Assembly (NCBI RefSeq): GCF_000421185.1
Contig: NZ_ATWJ01000011.1
Coordinates: 186,001 to 250,000, forward strand
From: Ornithinimicrobium pekingense DSM 21552
GTDB lineage: Bacteria; Actinomycetota; Actinomycetes; Actinomycetales; Dermatophilaceae
Direction: 5' to 3'
DNA length: 64,000 bases
Under the pieces are notes generated by a model. The model was not told the DNA's origin. It searched no databases and worked only from the letters and a program-made list of their open reading frames with translations. The number at the start of each line of letters is the position of its first letter. Positions within the stretch are counted from its first letter, which is position 1. The position numbers were made by a program, and so were the translations under genes. Positions 1 through 10,560 of this stretch are shown piece after piece.

Positions 1-145
1 AGTGCGTCGTGCGCGCCTCCTCCACGACCGCCCGGGCGGCCGCCTCGTCGTCGGCGCGGCGCAGCCAGCACTCGAAGACCGACCGCTTCTCCTCGGTCCG
101 CGCCACGACGGGGGCGGCGACCGTGCGGTAGCTCGAGGGCTGCAT
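1..145 (-). CDS. YigZ/IMPACT-family protein, N-terminal part
   Basis: Only the first 48 codons are in the window; the gene runs off the left edge. The translation begins MQPSSYRTVAAPVV and continues with the KRSVFECWLRRA-DDEAAARAVVEEAR pattern, which resembles the start of the YigZ/IMPACT domain (normally K-S-R-F-I-A followed by an acidic helix with E-A-x-x-F). The family is a conserved translation-associated domain of poorly known biochemical role. A TACGCT box lies 6 nt before the ATG without a Shine-Dalgarno sequence, so the mRNA is probably leaderless, divergent from the CopC-like gene. The family call rests on a short segment and is moderate. Confidence 0.55.
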   Translation of the reverse strand, partial: MQPSSYRTVAAPVVARTEEKRSVFECWLRRADDEAAARAVVEEARTTH

Positions 146-151
146 CGCAGC

Positions 152-157
152 AGCGTA
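152..157 (-). promoter_or_regulatory. -10 box of leaderless YigZ-like gene
   Basis: On the minus strand this reads TACGCT, 6 nt before the ATG at 145, with no ribosome binding site between. Confidence 0.45.
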
Positions 158-168
158 GGCGCCGTTCG

Positions 169-174
169 TACAGT
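169..174 (+). promoter_or_regulatory. -10 box of leaderless CopC-like gene
   Basis: TACAGT lies 7 nt before the ATG at 182, which places the predicted transcript start at or next to the start codon. Confidence 0.5.
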
Positions 175-181
175 TGAGGGC

Positions 182-850
182 ATGACCCGTGCGCGTCGCT
201 CGTCCGTGGCCCTGCTCCTCGCCACCCTGCTGGTGGCCCCGGCCGGGACCGCGACCGCGCACGACCAGCTCGTCGGCAGCGACCCCGAGGACGGGTCCAC
301 CGTCGAGGCCCCCGACGAGATCGAGCTCACCTTCTCCGGGGCCATCGGTGACCTCGGGGCGCAGGTGGCGGTGACCGACGGCTCCGGGCGGTCGGTCGTC
401 GACGGCGACCCAGACGTCGACGGCACGGTGGTGGAGCAGGACCTGCTCGACGACCTCGCCGACGGTGACTACGCGGTGATCTGGCGGGTGACGAGCCAGG
501 ACGGGCACCCCATCTCCGGGGAGTTCAGCTTCACGGTCGAGGGCGAGGACGACCCCGACGACTCCCCCTCCGCCGGGAGCGCGGAGGACAGCGCGACGGC
601 GGACGACACGGGAACCGCGGACGACACCGCGACGGCCGACGACACTGCGGCGGCGGACGACACCGCCACCGCCGGGGACACCGCCCAGGCCGAGGAGACC
701 GGCGGGACCGACGACGCGGACGTCACCGCCGACCCCGCGGAGTCGCAGGGGATGGGCGGCCTGCCCGTCTGGGCGTGGGTGGTCGTCGCCCTCCTGGGTC
801 TGGGGGTCGCCGGGCTCCTCGCCCGCACCTGGAGCCGGGGACGGGAGTAG
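182..850 (+). CDS. CopC-domain surface protein with C-terminal anchor
   Basis: A 222-aa protein with an N-terminal signal peptide (residues ~1-30, Ala-rich, ending TATAH). The mature start at His fits CopC-type copper proteins, where this His is a metal ligand. A CopC-like beta-sandwich follows (SDPEDGSTVEAPDEIELTF through SGEFSFTV, ~31-120). Then comes a low-complexity Asp/Thr/Ala repeat of ADDTAT type (~138-190) and one membrane helix near the C-terminus (WAWVVVALLGLGVAGLL) followed by Arg residues. It is therefore an extracytoplasmic, membrane-tethered CopC domain without the CopD channel found in many actinobacterial YcnJ/CopCD proteins. No copper gene lies next to it, so the copper role is inferred from the family. 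Confidence 0.8.
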   Translation: MTRARRSSVALLLATLLVAPAGTATAHDQLVGSDPEDGSTVEAPDEIELTFSGAIGDLGAQVAVTDGSGRSVVDGDPDVDGTVVEQDLLDDLADGDYAVIWRVTSQDGHPISGEFSFTVEGEDDPDDSPSAGSAEDSATADDTGTADDTATADDTAAADDTATAGDTAQAEETGGTDDADVTADPAESQGMGGLPVWAWVVVALLGLGVAGLLARTWSRGRE

Positions 851-1055
851 CGGGGCGCCGCCCTCACGTCCGTGCACGTCATACCCGGTGCGGGTGCGCG
901 CCGGAGGTGTGGCGCGCGTGGACCGATGCGGGATGTGAGGGTCGCCTCATGTAGCCTTGGCACCACGAACGCTCACAATCCCCGGGCCGGCTCCGCGACC
1001 TGATCCGTCAGCAAGCGATGCCGCCCCGGCAGACTCGACACAAGGGGGTCACGCC

Positions 1056-1310
1056 ATGGGGCGCGGCCGGGCCAAGGCAAAGCAGATCAAGGTGGCCAGG
1101 AAGCTGAAGTACTCGGCTCCGTCCACCGACCTCACCGCTCTGGAGCGTGAGCTCCACAGCTCGCGCGGCGACTACAGCTACGACAGCTCGCCGGCGGACG
1201 ACGAGGGTGACGACCAGGACGACGAGGACCCCTACGCCGCGTATGCGGCGTACGCGGCCGAGGGCGGCGAGGACGACTACGAGTCGTGGGCCGCCGGCGG
1301 CCGAGGCTGA
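1056..1310 (+). CDS. DUF3073 family protein
   Basis: An 84-aa protein starting MGRGRAKAKQIKVARKLKYS, the hallmark N-terminus of DUF3073, an actinobacterial family of unknown function. The second half is acidic (DDEGDDQDDEDP) with Tyr/Ala repeats (PYAAYAAYAAEGG). The ATG at 1056 is chosen because family homology begins there; the frame is open further upstream. In many actinobacteria this gene sits directly beside purM. Here purM is almost 5 kb away, behind an ABC exporter, an unknown membrane protein and the HNH gene. The next gene starts 1 nt after the stop, so the two are probably co-translated. Confidence 0.85.
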   Translation: MGRGRAKAKQIKVARKLKYSAPSTDLTALERELHSSRGDYSYDSSPADDEGDDQDDEDPYAAYAAYAAEGGEDDYESWAAGGRG

Positions 1311-1311
1311 G

Positions 1312-3108
1312 GTGCCGCAGGCACCTCCTGCCAGCACCACCCCCACCAGCCACCCGCTGACCCAGCTCTGGGTCAGGTACCGGCAGTACCGCGCACGCGT
1401 GGTGCTGGCGTTCGTGCTGTCCACGGTCCGCAAGGTCATGGACGTCATGCCCGAGCTGCTCATCGGTGCCGCGATCGACGTGGTGGTGCGGGGGTCGGAC
1501 TCGTTCGTCGCCTCCCTCCTGGGCGTCGCCGACCGCCACGAGCAGATCCTGTGGCTGGCGGTCGTCAACGCCGTCGTCTGGGTGCTGGAGTCGACGTTCG
1601 ACTACCTCTCGGCGCTGACCTGGCGCAACCTGGCGCAGCAGGTCGAGCACGACCTGCGGCTGGAGACCTACGGGCACGTGCAGAGCCTCGACATGGCCTG
1701 GCACGAGTCGCGCTCGACGGGCTCGACGCTCGCGGTGGTCAACGACGACGTCAACCAGCTCGAGCGCTTCCTGGACACCGGCGTCGACCGGCTCTGGACG
1801 CTCGCGCTCAACGTCGTGCTGGTCGGCGCGGTCTTCGCGGCGAGCAGCTGGACGCTGACGCTGCTGGCGTTCCTGCCGATCCCGGTGATCATCGTGGGGT
1901 CGCTGTGGTTCCAGCGCCGCCTCGAGCCCAGGTATGCCGTGGTCCGCTCCGCGGTGGCGCGGATCAGCGGGCTCGTCTCCGGCAACCTCGGCGGGATGGC
2001 GACGATCAAGTCCTTCACCGCCGAGGACCGCGAGCTGGAGCGGGTCCGCGAGGCCTCCGACGCCTACCGGCTGGCCAACGCCGACGCGATCCGCGCCTCG
2101 GCAGCGTTCGTCCCGCTGATCCGGATGGCGATCCTGGTGGGCTTCACCATGACGCTGCTGCTCGGCGGCTGGATGGCGCTCGACGGCACCCTGGAGGTCG
2201 GGCTCTACTCCGTGCTCGTCTTCATGACGCAGCGCCTGCTGTGGCCGCTGACCTCGGTCGGCGAGGTCCTCGACCTCTACCAGCGGGCGATGGCCTCGGT
2301 GCGCCGCATCCTCGTGCTGCTCGACGAGCGCCCGCTGACGCTGCCGGGCGACCGCACGATGCCGGCCGTCACGGGGCAGCTGGAGCTTCATGACGTGCGC
2401 GCCGGGTATGCCGACGGGCCGGACGTCCTGCACGACGTCTCGATGGTGGTGCCCGCCGGTGAGGTCCACGCGGTCGTCGGTCCCACGGGGGCGGGCAAGT
2501 CCTCGCTGCTGCGCCTGCTCCTGCGCTTCACCGACCCGCGCGCCGGCCGCGTGCTGCTGGACGGCGTCGACCTGCGCGAGCTGACCTGGGAGGGGCTGCG
2601 CGGCCGGATCGGGTATGTGGCCCAGGACGTCTTCCTCTTCGAGGGCTCGATCGCCGACAACATCGCCTACGGGCGCCCCGGTGCGTCCCGGGAGGAGATC
2701 GTGCGGGCCGCCGAGCAGGCCGAGGCCGCGGAGTTCGTGGCCTCGATGCCGCACGGCTACGACACCCACGTCGGGGAGCGTGGCGTCACGCTCTCGGGAG
2801 GGCAGCGGCAGCGGCTGGCCCTGGCCCGGGCGATCCTGCGCGACCCGGCCGTGCTCATCCTCGACGAGGCGACCTCGGCGGTCGACAACGAGACCGAGGC
2901 CGCGATCCAGCGCTCCCTGACCGAGGTGAGCCAGGGGCGCACGACGGTCATGGTCGCGCACCGGCTCTCGACGGTCCGGCACGCCGACCGCATCTGGGTG
3001 CTCGCGGGCGGACGCGTCGTCGACGCGGGCACGCACGACGAGCTCGTCGGCCGCCCCGGCCCCTACGCCGACCTGTGGGCGGTCCAGACCGGGGTCCTGA
3101 CCGACTGA
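1312..3108 (+). CDS. ABC exporter, fused permease-ATPase
   Basis: A 598-aa half-transporter of the MsbA/LmrA type, probably acting as a homodimer or with an unlinked partner. The N-terminal half holds six membrane helices (first around VVLAFVLSTVRKVMDVMPELLIG) and the C-terminal half an ATPase: Walker A GPTGAGKS near residues 390-397, signature LSGGQRQR near 494, Walker B VLILDEATSAVD and H-loop AHRLS. All catalytic motifs are intact. The GTG at 1312 is selected because it directly follows the DUF3073 stop and family similarity starts soon after; more upstream in-frame sequence is the shadow of DUF3073. The substrate cannot be read from the sequence. Confidence 0.9.
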   Translation: MPQAPPASTTPTSHPLTQLWVRYRQYRARVVLAFVLSTVRKVMDVMPELLIGAAIDVVVRGSDSFVASLLGVADRHEQILWLAVVNAVVWVLESTFDYLSALTWRNLAQQVEHDLRLETYGHVQSLDMAWHESRSTGSTLAVVNDDVNQLERFLDTGVDRLWTLALNVVLVGAVFAASSWTLTLLAFLPIPVIIVGSLWFQRRLEPRYAVVRSAVARISGLVSGNLGGMATIKSFTAEDRELERVREASDAYRLANADAIRASAAFVPLIRMAILVGFTMTLLLGGWMALDGTLEVGLYSVLVFMTQRLLWPLTSVGEVLDLYQRAMASVRRILVLLDERPLTLPGDRTMPAVTGQLELHDVRAGYADGPDVLHDVSMVVPAGEVHAVVGPTGAGKSSLLRLLLRFTDPRAGRVLLDGVDLRELTWEGLRGRIGYVAQDVFLFEGSIADNIAYGRPGASREEIVRAAEQAEAAEFVASMPHGYDTHVGERGVTLSGGQRQRLALARAILRDPAVLILDEATSAVDNETEAAIQRSLTEVSQGRTTVMVAHRLSTVRHADRIWVLAGGRVVDAGTHDELVGRPGPYADLWAVQTGVLTD

Positions 3109-3186
3109 GCTCGAGGCCCCCACCCGGGTGCGCGTGCTCCATACACCTGGCGGCTAGCCTTGGAGGTCGACCAGGGGAAGGACGAC

Positions 3187-3720
3187 ATGGCTCAGCGTGC
3201 CCGCCACGAGGCGAAGTGGACCCACAGCGAGGCGATCGTCAGGGGACGGCCCGGGGGCAACCGGGGATGGTGGACGCTCGGCCTGCTCTTCGCGGTCGTC
3301 GCGGTCGTGGCCACGGTCGCCTACAACCGCTACTGGGACGTGCAGGACGTGACCTTCGAGCTGCGCCGCTGCGAGGCGCCCCTGACGGCGGACTCCACGT
3401 GGCAGGAGGTGCAGGCCGCGGCCTGCGACCCGGCGACCATCGAGGGGGACGAGGTGACGATGTGGCACGAGGGCACCCAGACGCAGGCGGACTCCACCAC
3501 CGGGTCGTCCTGGACCTTCGAGGACATCCGCATCAACACCGTGATCAACGCGATGGAGATGAGGACCGGCACCCCGGCCGAGAGCGTCGTCCTCGCCGAG
3601 CCGGAGAACGAGACGATCCGGCGTGCGCTCACCACGGACTCCGAGCGGGTCCGCTGGTCGGCCAACGTCGGCTCCCAGGGCCCGACGACCTACTGGGTGC
3701 TGGTGACGCCTCAGGACTGA
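3187..3720 (+). CDS. hypothetical single-helix membrane protein
   Basis: A 177-aa protein I do not recognise. A short basic cytoplasmic tail is followed by one membrane helix (WTLGLLFAVVAVVATVAY, ~23-42) and an exterior domain with three cysteines (RRCEAPL, AACDP). The ATG at 3187 is preferred over an upstream in-frame ATG because AGGGGAAGG lies about 6 nt before it. It lies 78 bp after the ABC exporter on the same strand and could belong to that unit, though TAGCCT at 3154 could be its own -10 box. Confidence 0.7.
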   Translation: MAQRARHEAKWTHSEAIVRGRPGGNRGWWTLGLLFAVVAVVATVAYNRYWDVQDVTFELRRCEAPLTADSTWQEVQAAACDPATIEGDEVTMWHEGTQTQADSTTGSSWTFEDIRINTVINAMEMRTGTPAESVVLAEPENETIRRALTTDSERVRWSANVGSQGPTTYWVLVTPQD

Positions 3721-3728
3721 GCACCGCA

Positions 3729-3740
3729 GGGGGCGCCCCC
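3729..3740. other. 12-bp perfect G/C palindrome
   Basis: GGGGGCGCCCCC lies 8 bp after the stop of the unknown membrane protein. It has no loop and no T tract, so its use as a terminator is doubtful. Confidence 0.3.
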
Positions 3741-3778
3741 GTCGGGCCACCGCCTGTCCCGCGACGCGCCTGTGGATA

Positions 3779-3794
3779 TCGAACCTTGGTTCGC
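3779..3794 (+). promoter_or_regulatory. LexA-type SOS box
   Basis: TCGAACCTTGGTTCGC matches the actinobacterial SOS box TCGAAC-N4-GTTCGA at all positions except the last. It lies 76 bp before the GTG of the DUF222/HNH gene, inside its promoter region. Several 13E12-repeat genes of Mycobacterium tuberculosis are known LexA targets, so the pairing is sensible. Confidence 0.8.
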
Positions 3795-3869
3795 ACAGAT
3801 GTACTCGCCTAGGTCTACGACATCGGCACCGGTTGAGGTGTCGGGGAGACAACCCTGGGGGGTGAGGAC

Positions 3870-6001
3870 GTGGCGGAGCAGTCGGCTGACGACGTGGCCC
3901 GGGCAGCGGTGCTCTCGGATGTCCTCGCACCGGACGGCATGCTGGACCTGCGTCGGCTGCGCTCCTTCGTCCCTCATGAGTGGGCATCGCGGGCCACGGT
4001 CGGGCTGGACGGGGTGCTGCGCCTGTCCCACCCGGACGCGGACCGGGGCGACCTGCCGCAGCCGGTGCGTGAGCAGCTGGTGGCGCTGGCACCGGCGCTG
4101 TCGGGTCAGCAGCTGGCAGGGCCGCAGGCCCTCGACGCGGTCGAGGCCGCGCACCGGCTGACGGCGCGCCTGGCCGCTGCCCGGGTGCACGCCACCCGGG
4201 AGCTGACCGCCCGCACCGGCGAGGAGACGCTCCGGCGCAAGGGCGTGACGACCCCTAAGGAGCTGTCCGCGACCGCGTTCACCCGCTGGCGGGCGCGGGC
4301 CAAGGCGCTGACCGCGGCCGAGGTCAGGACCGCGACCGGGTTGGGCGCCAGCACCGCCCGCGAGGTGGTCGCCGTCGCCAACGCGCCCCAGGCCTCCAGC
4401 GCCCCTGCCGAGCAGGGCCTGGCGGCGGGGATCGCCGGGTGGGACCTCGTGCTGGCGTGGTGGCGGCGGTGCACCCGTCTGCCGCACGAGTCCGCCGCCG
4501 CGATCGCGCGAGCCCTGTTCGCCACCGGCGTGTCCGCCGACCAGGTCGCCCACGAACGCCTCACCCCGGACGGGCAGGTCAGCGACGCCCCCTGGCCCAA
4601 GAAGGTGTTCTACACCGCCCTCGAGCGCCTCGCCAGCCAGCACGAGGACCCCGCCGCCCAGGAGAAGAAGCGGGCGGCCCAGCACGCCGCCCGTGACGCC
4701 TACGCCGTCCTCGACGACGACGGCACCGCCCAGCTGGTCATCACCGGTGACGCCGCCTCGGTCACCGCCTGCCTCGAGCGCCTGCAGACGATCGCGACCA
4801 GGGCCCGCCGCGCCGGCGACCCCCGCACGCTGAGCGCGCTGCGCTCCGACACGGCCCGGGCCCTGCTGCTGCACGGCACCCTGTTCCTGCCCGACCTCGG
4901 TGACGAGCCGAACCTCCTCACCCCCGAGGACATCACCGGCCTGGCCGACGTCATCTCCGGCACCCCCGCCCACGAGCTGCAGGTCATCGTCCCCTGGGAC
5001 GTCCTCACCGGCCAGGCGGTCACGACCAACCCCTTTCCGACGACGGCCCAGCCGACGCCACCGTCCGACGCCCCGCCCCCGGACGCCCAGCCAGCCACCG
5101 GGCTGACGTCCGAGGGCGCAGCCGACGCCGCCGTCCCGGCCGGGGTCGGGCGCACCCTGGGCCGCTTCTCCCGCTTCCTGTCCCGGGCCGAGATCGCCAG
5201 GATCGCCGGGCGCCCCGGCACCACCCTGTACCGGTTGCTCACCGATCCCGCCGACGGGCGATGTCTGGAACGCTCCGTGGCCCGCTACGCCCCAGACGCG
5301 GCGATGCGCGCCCAGCTGTACGCGGCCGACGTCACCTCGCGGGCGCCCGGTTCCACCGTCCCGGCCGAGCGCTGCGACCTCGACCACGTGCAGGAGTACC
5401 TCCTGGGCGGTCCCACCAGCGAGACCAACCTGCAGGCCGCCGACCGTCCCTGGCACGCCCTGAAGACCGAGAAGTTCTGGCACGCCGTCATGGACCGCTC
5501 CCGCAACGTCACCTGGACCTCTTTCTGGGGCCGCCTCTACCCGACACGCCCCCACGACTACCGCCAGTACCTCAGCCGCCTTGGCCCCCACCCCGCGCCG
5601 CCACCCTCAGGAGCAACCTCAGGCCCCGCTGAGAGGCCCGAGGCCGGGGCCGACCTCGCCCGCGAGGAGCAACGCCACCTCGCCTCCCTGCTCGTCTACG
5701 CCGCCCTCACCCACCGCGACCCCGCGCCCGGCTGGAGGCCAACGACGACGACCCCGACAGCGACGAGGCCCTCCTCGGTCTGCGGGACGCCATCTGGATC
5801 CGCCACACCGCCCCCGACGGACGACGGCGCACCGGCTCCGCGCCAGGCACCCCCACCCCCGAGCAGCTCATCGCCCACGACCCCGCTGAGGTGCTCGATC
5901 ACCCCGACTGGACCACCCTGGGCCAGGAGGACGGACCATCCCCGGACGGCGACGAGTCGGCGGGACCGAGCCCGGACGACACGCCCCCACCGCCGTTCTA
6001 G
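3870..6001 (+). pseudogene. DUF222/13E12 HNH endonuclease-like gene, frameshifted
   Basis: The first ~620 codons encode a DUF222 (13E12 repeat) protein with a C-terminal HNH region (ERCDLDHV, His near 506; NLQAADRPWHALKT). Past about 5729 the reading frame turns into Pro/Thr/Ser/Arg nonsense, while the -1 frame continues with sensible protein (LLGLRDAIWIRHTAPDG, PEQLIAHDPAEVLDHPDW) to a TAG at 5999-6001. One lost base near 5725-5731 explains this; the uncorrected frame runs on to 6236. The usual C-x-x-P-G-C zinc knuckle reads TSRAPGS, with Ser at ~490 and 495, and the usual C-x-x-H-H reads DRPWH, so nuclease activity is doubtful. The GTG start has GGGGGGTGAGG before it. An SOS box is upstream. 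Confidence 0.8.
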
Positions 6002-6108
6002 GCCCAAGGTCGGAGGCCGTGCGGCCCTCCCAGGTGAGCCTGCGCGGTCGACGCCGTCCAGCAGCACGTGCCCAGCGCACGAGTCGGTGAAGCTGCTCGC
6101 GACCGACC

Positions 6109-7224
6109 TCAGGCCGGGTAGGTCCCGACCATCTGCACCGCTCCCCCGTCGACGCCCTTGGCGCCCTGGACCACCGGCTCGGCGTGGCGCTCGGCGACGG
6201 AGGGGTCCCCGACCGCACCGACCACACGTGCCGTGATCCCGTGCTGGGCCAGGATGCCCGAGGCCCGCCCGACGTGCTCCGGCGCGAGGACCGCGACAAA
6301 GCCCACGCCCATGTTGAGCGTCTGCTCCAGGTCGGCGAGCGGCACCCGGCCCAGCTCCTGCACCAGGCGGAAGATGGGCGGGGGCGTCCACGACCGCTCC
6401 ACGGTCGCCAGCGAGCCGGCCGGCAGGACCCGCGCCAGGTTGGCCGCGAGCCCACCCCCGGTGACGTGGGACAGCGCGTGCAGTCCTACGCCTGCGCGCA
6501 CGAGCTCCAGCAGCGGGCGGGTGTAGATCCGCGTCGGCTCCAGGCACTCCTCCCCGATGGTGCGGCCCAGCTCGTCCACGTGCCGGTCCCACTCCCACCC
6601 CGCGGCGGCCAGCACCCGACGCACGAGCGAGTAGCCGTTGGAGTGCAGGCCCGACGACGGCAGCGCCAGGATCACGTCGCCCCGCTCGACCCGGTGGGGG
6701 CCGAGGATCTCGTCGTGCTCCACCACGCCCGTGGCGGCGCCGGCGACGTCATACTCCTCGGGCCCGAGCAGGCCCGGGTGCTCCGCGGTCTCGCCCCCGA
6801 CCAGGGCGACGCCGGCGAGCTCGCAGCCGCGGGCGATGCCGGACACGATCGCGGCGATGCGCTCCGGGACGACCCTGCCGCACGCGATGTAGTCGGTCAT
6901 GAACAACGGCTCGGCCCCGCTGACGACGATGTCGTCGACGACCATGCCCACCAGGTCCTGCCCGATCGTGTCGTGCACGTCCATGGCCTGCGCGATCGCC
7001 ACCTTGGTCCCGACACCGTCGGTGGAGGTCGCCAGCACCGGCCGGCGCATCCCCTTCAGCGCGCTCGCGTCGAACATGCCGGCAAAGCCTCCCAGCCCGC
7101 CCAGCACCTCGGGGCGGGTCGCCCGCCGCACCGACTCCTTCATCAGCTCCACCGCACGGTCGCCGGCATGGACGTCGACCCCTGCGGTGGCGTAGGTGAT
7201 CGGCTGGCTGTCAGACGAGCTCAT
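6109..7224 (-). CDS. purM: phosphoribosylformylglycinamidine cyclo-ligase
   Basis: AIR synthase, the fifth step of de novo purine synthesis: it closes the imidazole ring using ATP. The 371-aa protein has the usual length and landmarks: YATAGVDVHAGDRAVELMK, a glycine-rich GGFAGMFD segment, TDGVGTKVAIA, VGGETAEHPG and LPSSGLHSNGYSLVRR. The ATG at 7224 has GAGGGGAC upstream. It is read in the same direction as purF, but an opposite-strand lipoprotein gene lies between them, so purM must have its own promoter between 7224 and 7363. Confidence 0.97.
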   Translation of the reverse strand: MSSSDSQPITYATAGVDVHAGDRAVELMKESVRRATRPEVLGGLGGFAGMFDASALKGMRRPVLATSTDGVGTKVAIAQAMDVHDTIGQDLVGMVVDDIVVSGAEPLFMTDYIACGRVVPERIAAIVSGIARGCELAGVALVGGETAEHPGLLGPEEYDVAGAATGVVEHDEILGPHRVERGDVILALPSSGLHSNGYSLVRRVLAAAGWEWDRHVDELGRTIGEECLEPTRIYTRPLLELVRAGVGLHALSHVTGGGLAANLARVLPAGSLATVERSWTPPPIFRLVQELGRVPLADLEQTLNMGVGFVAVLAPEHVGRASGILAQHGITARVVGAVGDPSVAERHAEPVVQGAKGVDGGAVQMVGTYPA

Positions 7225-7350
7225 GGACGTCCCCTCGGTCAGGTGCGGGCGTGCCCGACAAGGGTATGCCGTGCCGGGCGCGGCCCTGAGGGTGACGCAG
7301 GGAACATCACCGCGCACCGCCACCCCTGGTGGGCCCATGCGCCCCAGGAG

Positions 7351-7356
7351 TACCGT
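7351..7356 (+). promoter_or_regulatory. -10 box of leaderless lipoprotein gene
   Basis: TACCGT, 6 nt before the ATG at 7363; no Shine-Dalgarno sequence. Confidence 0.5.
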
Positions 7357-7362
7357 CGAAGC

Positions 7363-8088
7363 ATGAGCAGGCGGGCAGGCTGGATGACAGGGGCGGTGGT
7401 CACGGCGCTGCTGCTGACCGGGTGCCAGGGCGAGGACGAGCCGGAGCCGGGCGGTTCCCCGACGCCCACCAGCACGACCACTCCCACGACGGACGAGCCG
7501 ACGACCGAGGCGCCGACGACCGACGAGCCCACCGAGAGCGAGACCGCGACCGGGACGGAGACCTCCACCGGTGGCGCGACGGAGACGGAGACCTCGGGGG
7601 AGCCTACCGGTGACGCCACGGAGACCGGGCTCCCGCCGTCGAGCCTGCCGCCGTGGACCAGCGAGATGTCGGAGCAGGCGCCCGGGCAGGCGGCCGAGCC
7701 GCAGGAGATCACCGGCGTCCGCACCGGCCTGCACGAGGGCTACGACCGCGTGGTGCTCGACCTCACCGGCGACGAGGTGGCCCTGGGCTGGTTCGCGCGT
7801 CTCGTCGACGAGACCTTCGAGGACGGCTCGGGCCGGCCCGTCGAGGTCGAGGGAGAGCGGTTCCTCGAGCTGGGGGTCAACGGCATCGACTGGACCACGG
7901 ACCGGCCGGAGCGCTACGACGGCGGGACCGTCCAGGGCCAGGGCACCGAGGTGGTCACCGAGGTCGTCTTCGGCGTGCTCTTCGAGGGGCAGCAGCAGAT
8001 CTTCGTGGGGCTGACGGAGGACACCGAGTACCGCATCTTCCCGCTCAGCGACCCCGCGCGGATCGTCATCGACGTCCGGCACCCCTGA
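7363..8088 (+). CDS. AMIN-like lipoprotein
   Basis: A 241-aa secreted lipoprotein: signal peptide ending in lipobox LLTGC (Cys ~21), a Thr/Glu/Pro-rich linker (~22-95), and a beta-rich C-terminal domain (EITGVRTGLHEGYDRVVLDLTGDE to DPARIVIDVRHP) typical of actinobacterial AMIN-like proteins, often associated with the cell envelope or peptidoglycan. It is convergent with purF (10 bp between stops) and divergent from purM, so it splits the usual purF-purM pair on the opposite strand. Function beyond envelope attachment is not evident. Confidence 0.85.
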   Translation: MSRRAGWMTGAVVTALLLTGCQGEDEPEPGGSPTPTSTTTPTTDEPTTEAPTTDEPTESETATGTETSTGGATETETSGEPTGDATETGLPPSSLPPWTSEMSEQAPGQAAEPQEITGVRTGLHEGYDRVVLDLTGDEVALGWFARLVDETFEDGSGRPVEVEGERFLELGVNGIDWTTDRPERYDGGTVQGQGTEVVTEVVFGVLFEGQQQIFVGLTEDTEYRIFPLSDPARIVIDVRHP

Positions 8089-8097
8089 GCCGGGCCG

Positions 8098-9684
<1,587 letters not shown>

Positions 9685-9776
9685 CCCTGGATCATCCCAC
9701 AGGGGCCGACCCCCGCCGCCGGTGCGCACCCTGGCCCCGGCGGAATGCTGACACGTCACGTAACGTTGCCGCCACT

Positions 9777-10508
9777 ATGCGTATCGACGTCTGGTCCGAC
9801 ATCGCCTGCCCGTGGTGCTACATCGGCAAGCGCCGCCTCGAGTCCGCCCTGGAGGGCTTCGAGCACGCCGACGAGGTCGAGGTGGTGTGGCGCTCCTTCG
9901 AGCTCGACCCCTCCGCCCCGGTCCCGCCGGTGGAGACCTCGACCGTCGCGCTGGCCAGGAAGTACGGCGGCGGCCCCGAGCAGATCGCCCAGATGCAGGA
10001 GCGCGTCAGCGAGCTCGCGGCGGCCGAGGGCCTGGACTACCGGCTGGACCGCACCCTGCACCTCAACACCCGGGACGCCCACCGGCTGCTGCACCTCGCG
10101 CTGCAGGTCGGCGGCCCGCAGCTGCAGGGCAGCCTCAAGGAGGCTCTGCTGGAGGCCTACTTCGTCCAGGCCAAGGACGTGACCGACCAGGTGCTGCTCG
10201 AGGAGATCGCCGTCTCCGCCGGTCTGGACACCGGAGCCGTGCGGCGGGTGCTGTCCGGGGACGACTTCGACGCCGAGGTCGGCGCCGACGTCGACCAGGC
10301 GCGGGCCTACGGAGCGTCCGGGGTGCCGTTCTTCGTCGTCGACGGTCGCTACGGCATCTCCGGGGCCCAGCCCACGGAGGTCTTCGCCGGCGCCGTCGAG
10401 CGGGCCTGGGCCGAGCGCCAGCCCGCCCTGCAGACGATCCCCGGCACGGTCAGCGGCGACGACGCGGGCGCCTGCGGACCGGACGGCTGCGAGGTGCCGC
10501 AGCGCTGA
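9777..10508 (+). CDS. DsbA-family oxidoreductase (FrnE-like)
   Basis: A 243-aa cytoplasmic protein of the DsbA/FrnE thioredoxin-fold group. It opens with MRIDVWSDIACPWCYIGK, giving an active-site C-P-W-C at residues 11-14, then the helical insertion and the closing GVPFFVVDGRYGISGAQ segment with the cis-Pro. There is no signal peptide, so it acts in the cytosol. A C-terminal tail adds two more cysteines (GACGPDGCEVPQR), a possible second redox or metal pair. TAACGT lies 10 nt upstream of the ATG. Confidence 0.9.
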   Translation: MRIDVWSDIACPWCYIGKRRLESALEGFEHADEVEVVWRSFELDPSAPVPPVETSTVALARKYGGGPEQIAQMQERVSELAAAEGLDYRLDRTLHLNTRDAHRLLHLALQVGGPQLQGSLKEALLEAYFVQAKDVTDQVLLEEIAVSAGLDTGAVRRVLSGDDFDAEVGADVDQARAYGASGVPFFVVDGRYGISGAQPTEVFAGAVERAWAERQPALQTIPGTVSGDDAGACGPDGCEVPQR

Positions 10509-10560
10509 CGGGCGCCGGGTTGGCCGCGGGGAGAGTCCGCTCGTGCCGACGGAGCGTGCT

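Noticed and set aside
1240-1250. GTATGCGG and other GGTATG variants as members of the 9-mer family
   Set aside because: Variants without the full CCG are only mildly above a base-composition estimate, so only exact 9-mers were counted.
1132-3123. Long minus-strand reading frame (663 codons) and similar ones at 4.0-5.6, 37.2-39.1, 52-53.6 and 57.9-59.9 kb
   Set aside because: Antisense shadows of well-supported genes in GC-rich DNA; translations are Arg/Gly/Pro/His-rich without any domain.
3729-3740. Strong terminator after the unknown membrane protein
   Set aside because: The palindrome has no loop, so a stable RNA hairpin is limited to a few base pairs.
5720-5735. Programmed -1 frameshift in the HNH gene
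   Set aside because: No X-XXY-YYZ slippery heptamer or downstream stem, and such recoding is unknown in this family.
9748-9766. -35/-10 promoter (CTGACA and TAACGT) for the DsbA-like gene
   Set aside because: Only 7 bp separate the hexamers; the TAACGT may still be a -10 box, but without that -35.
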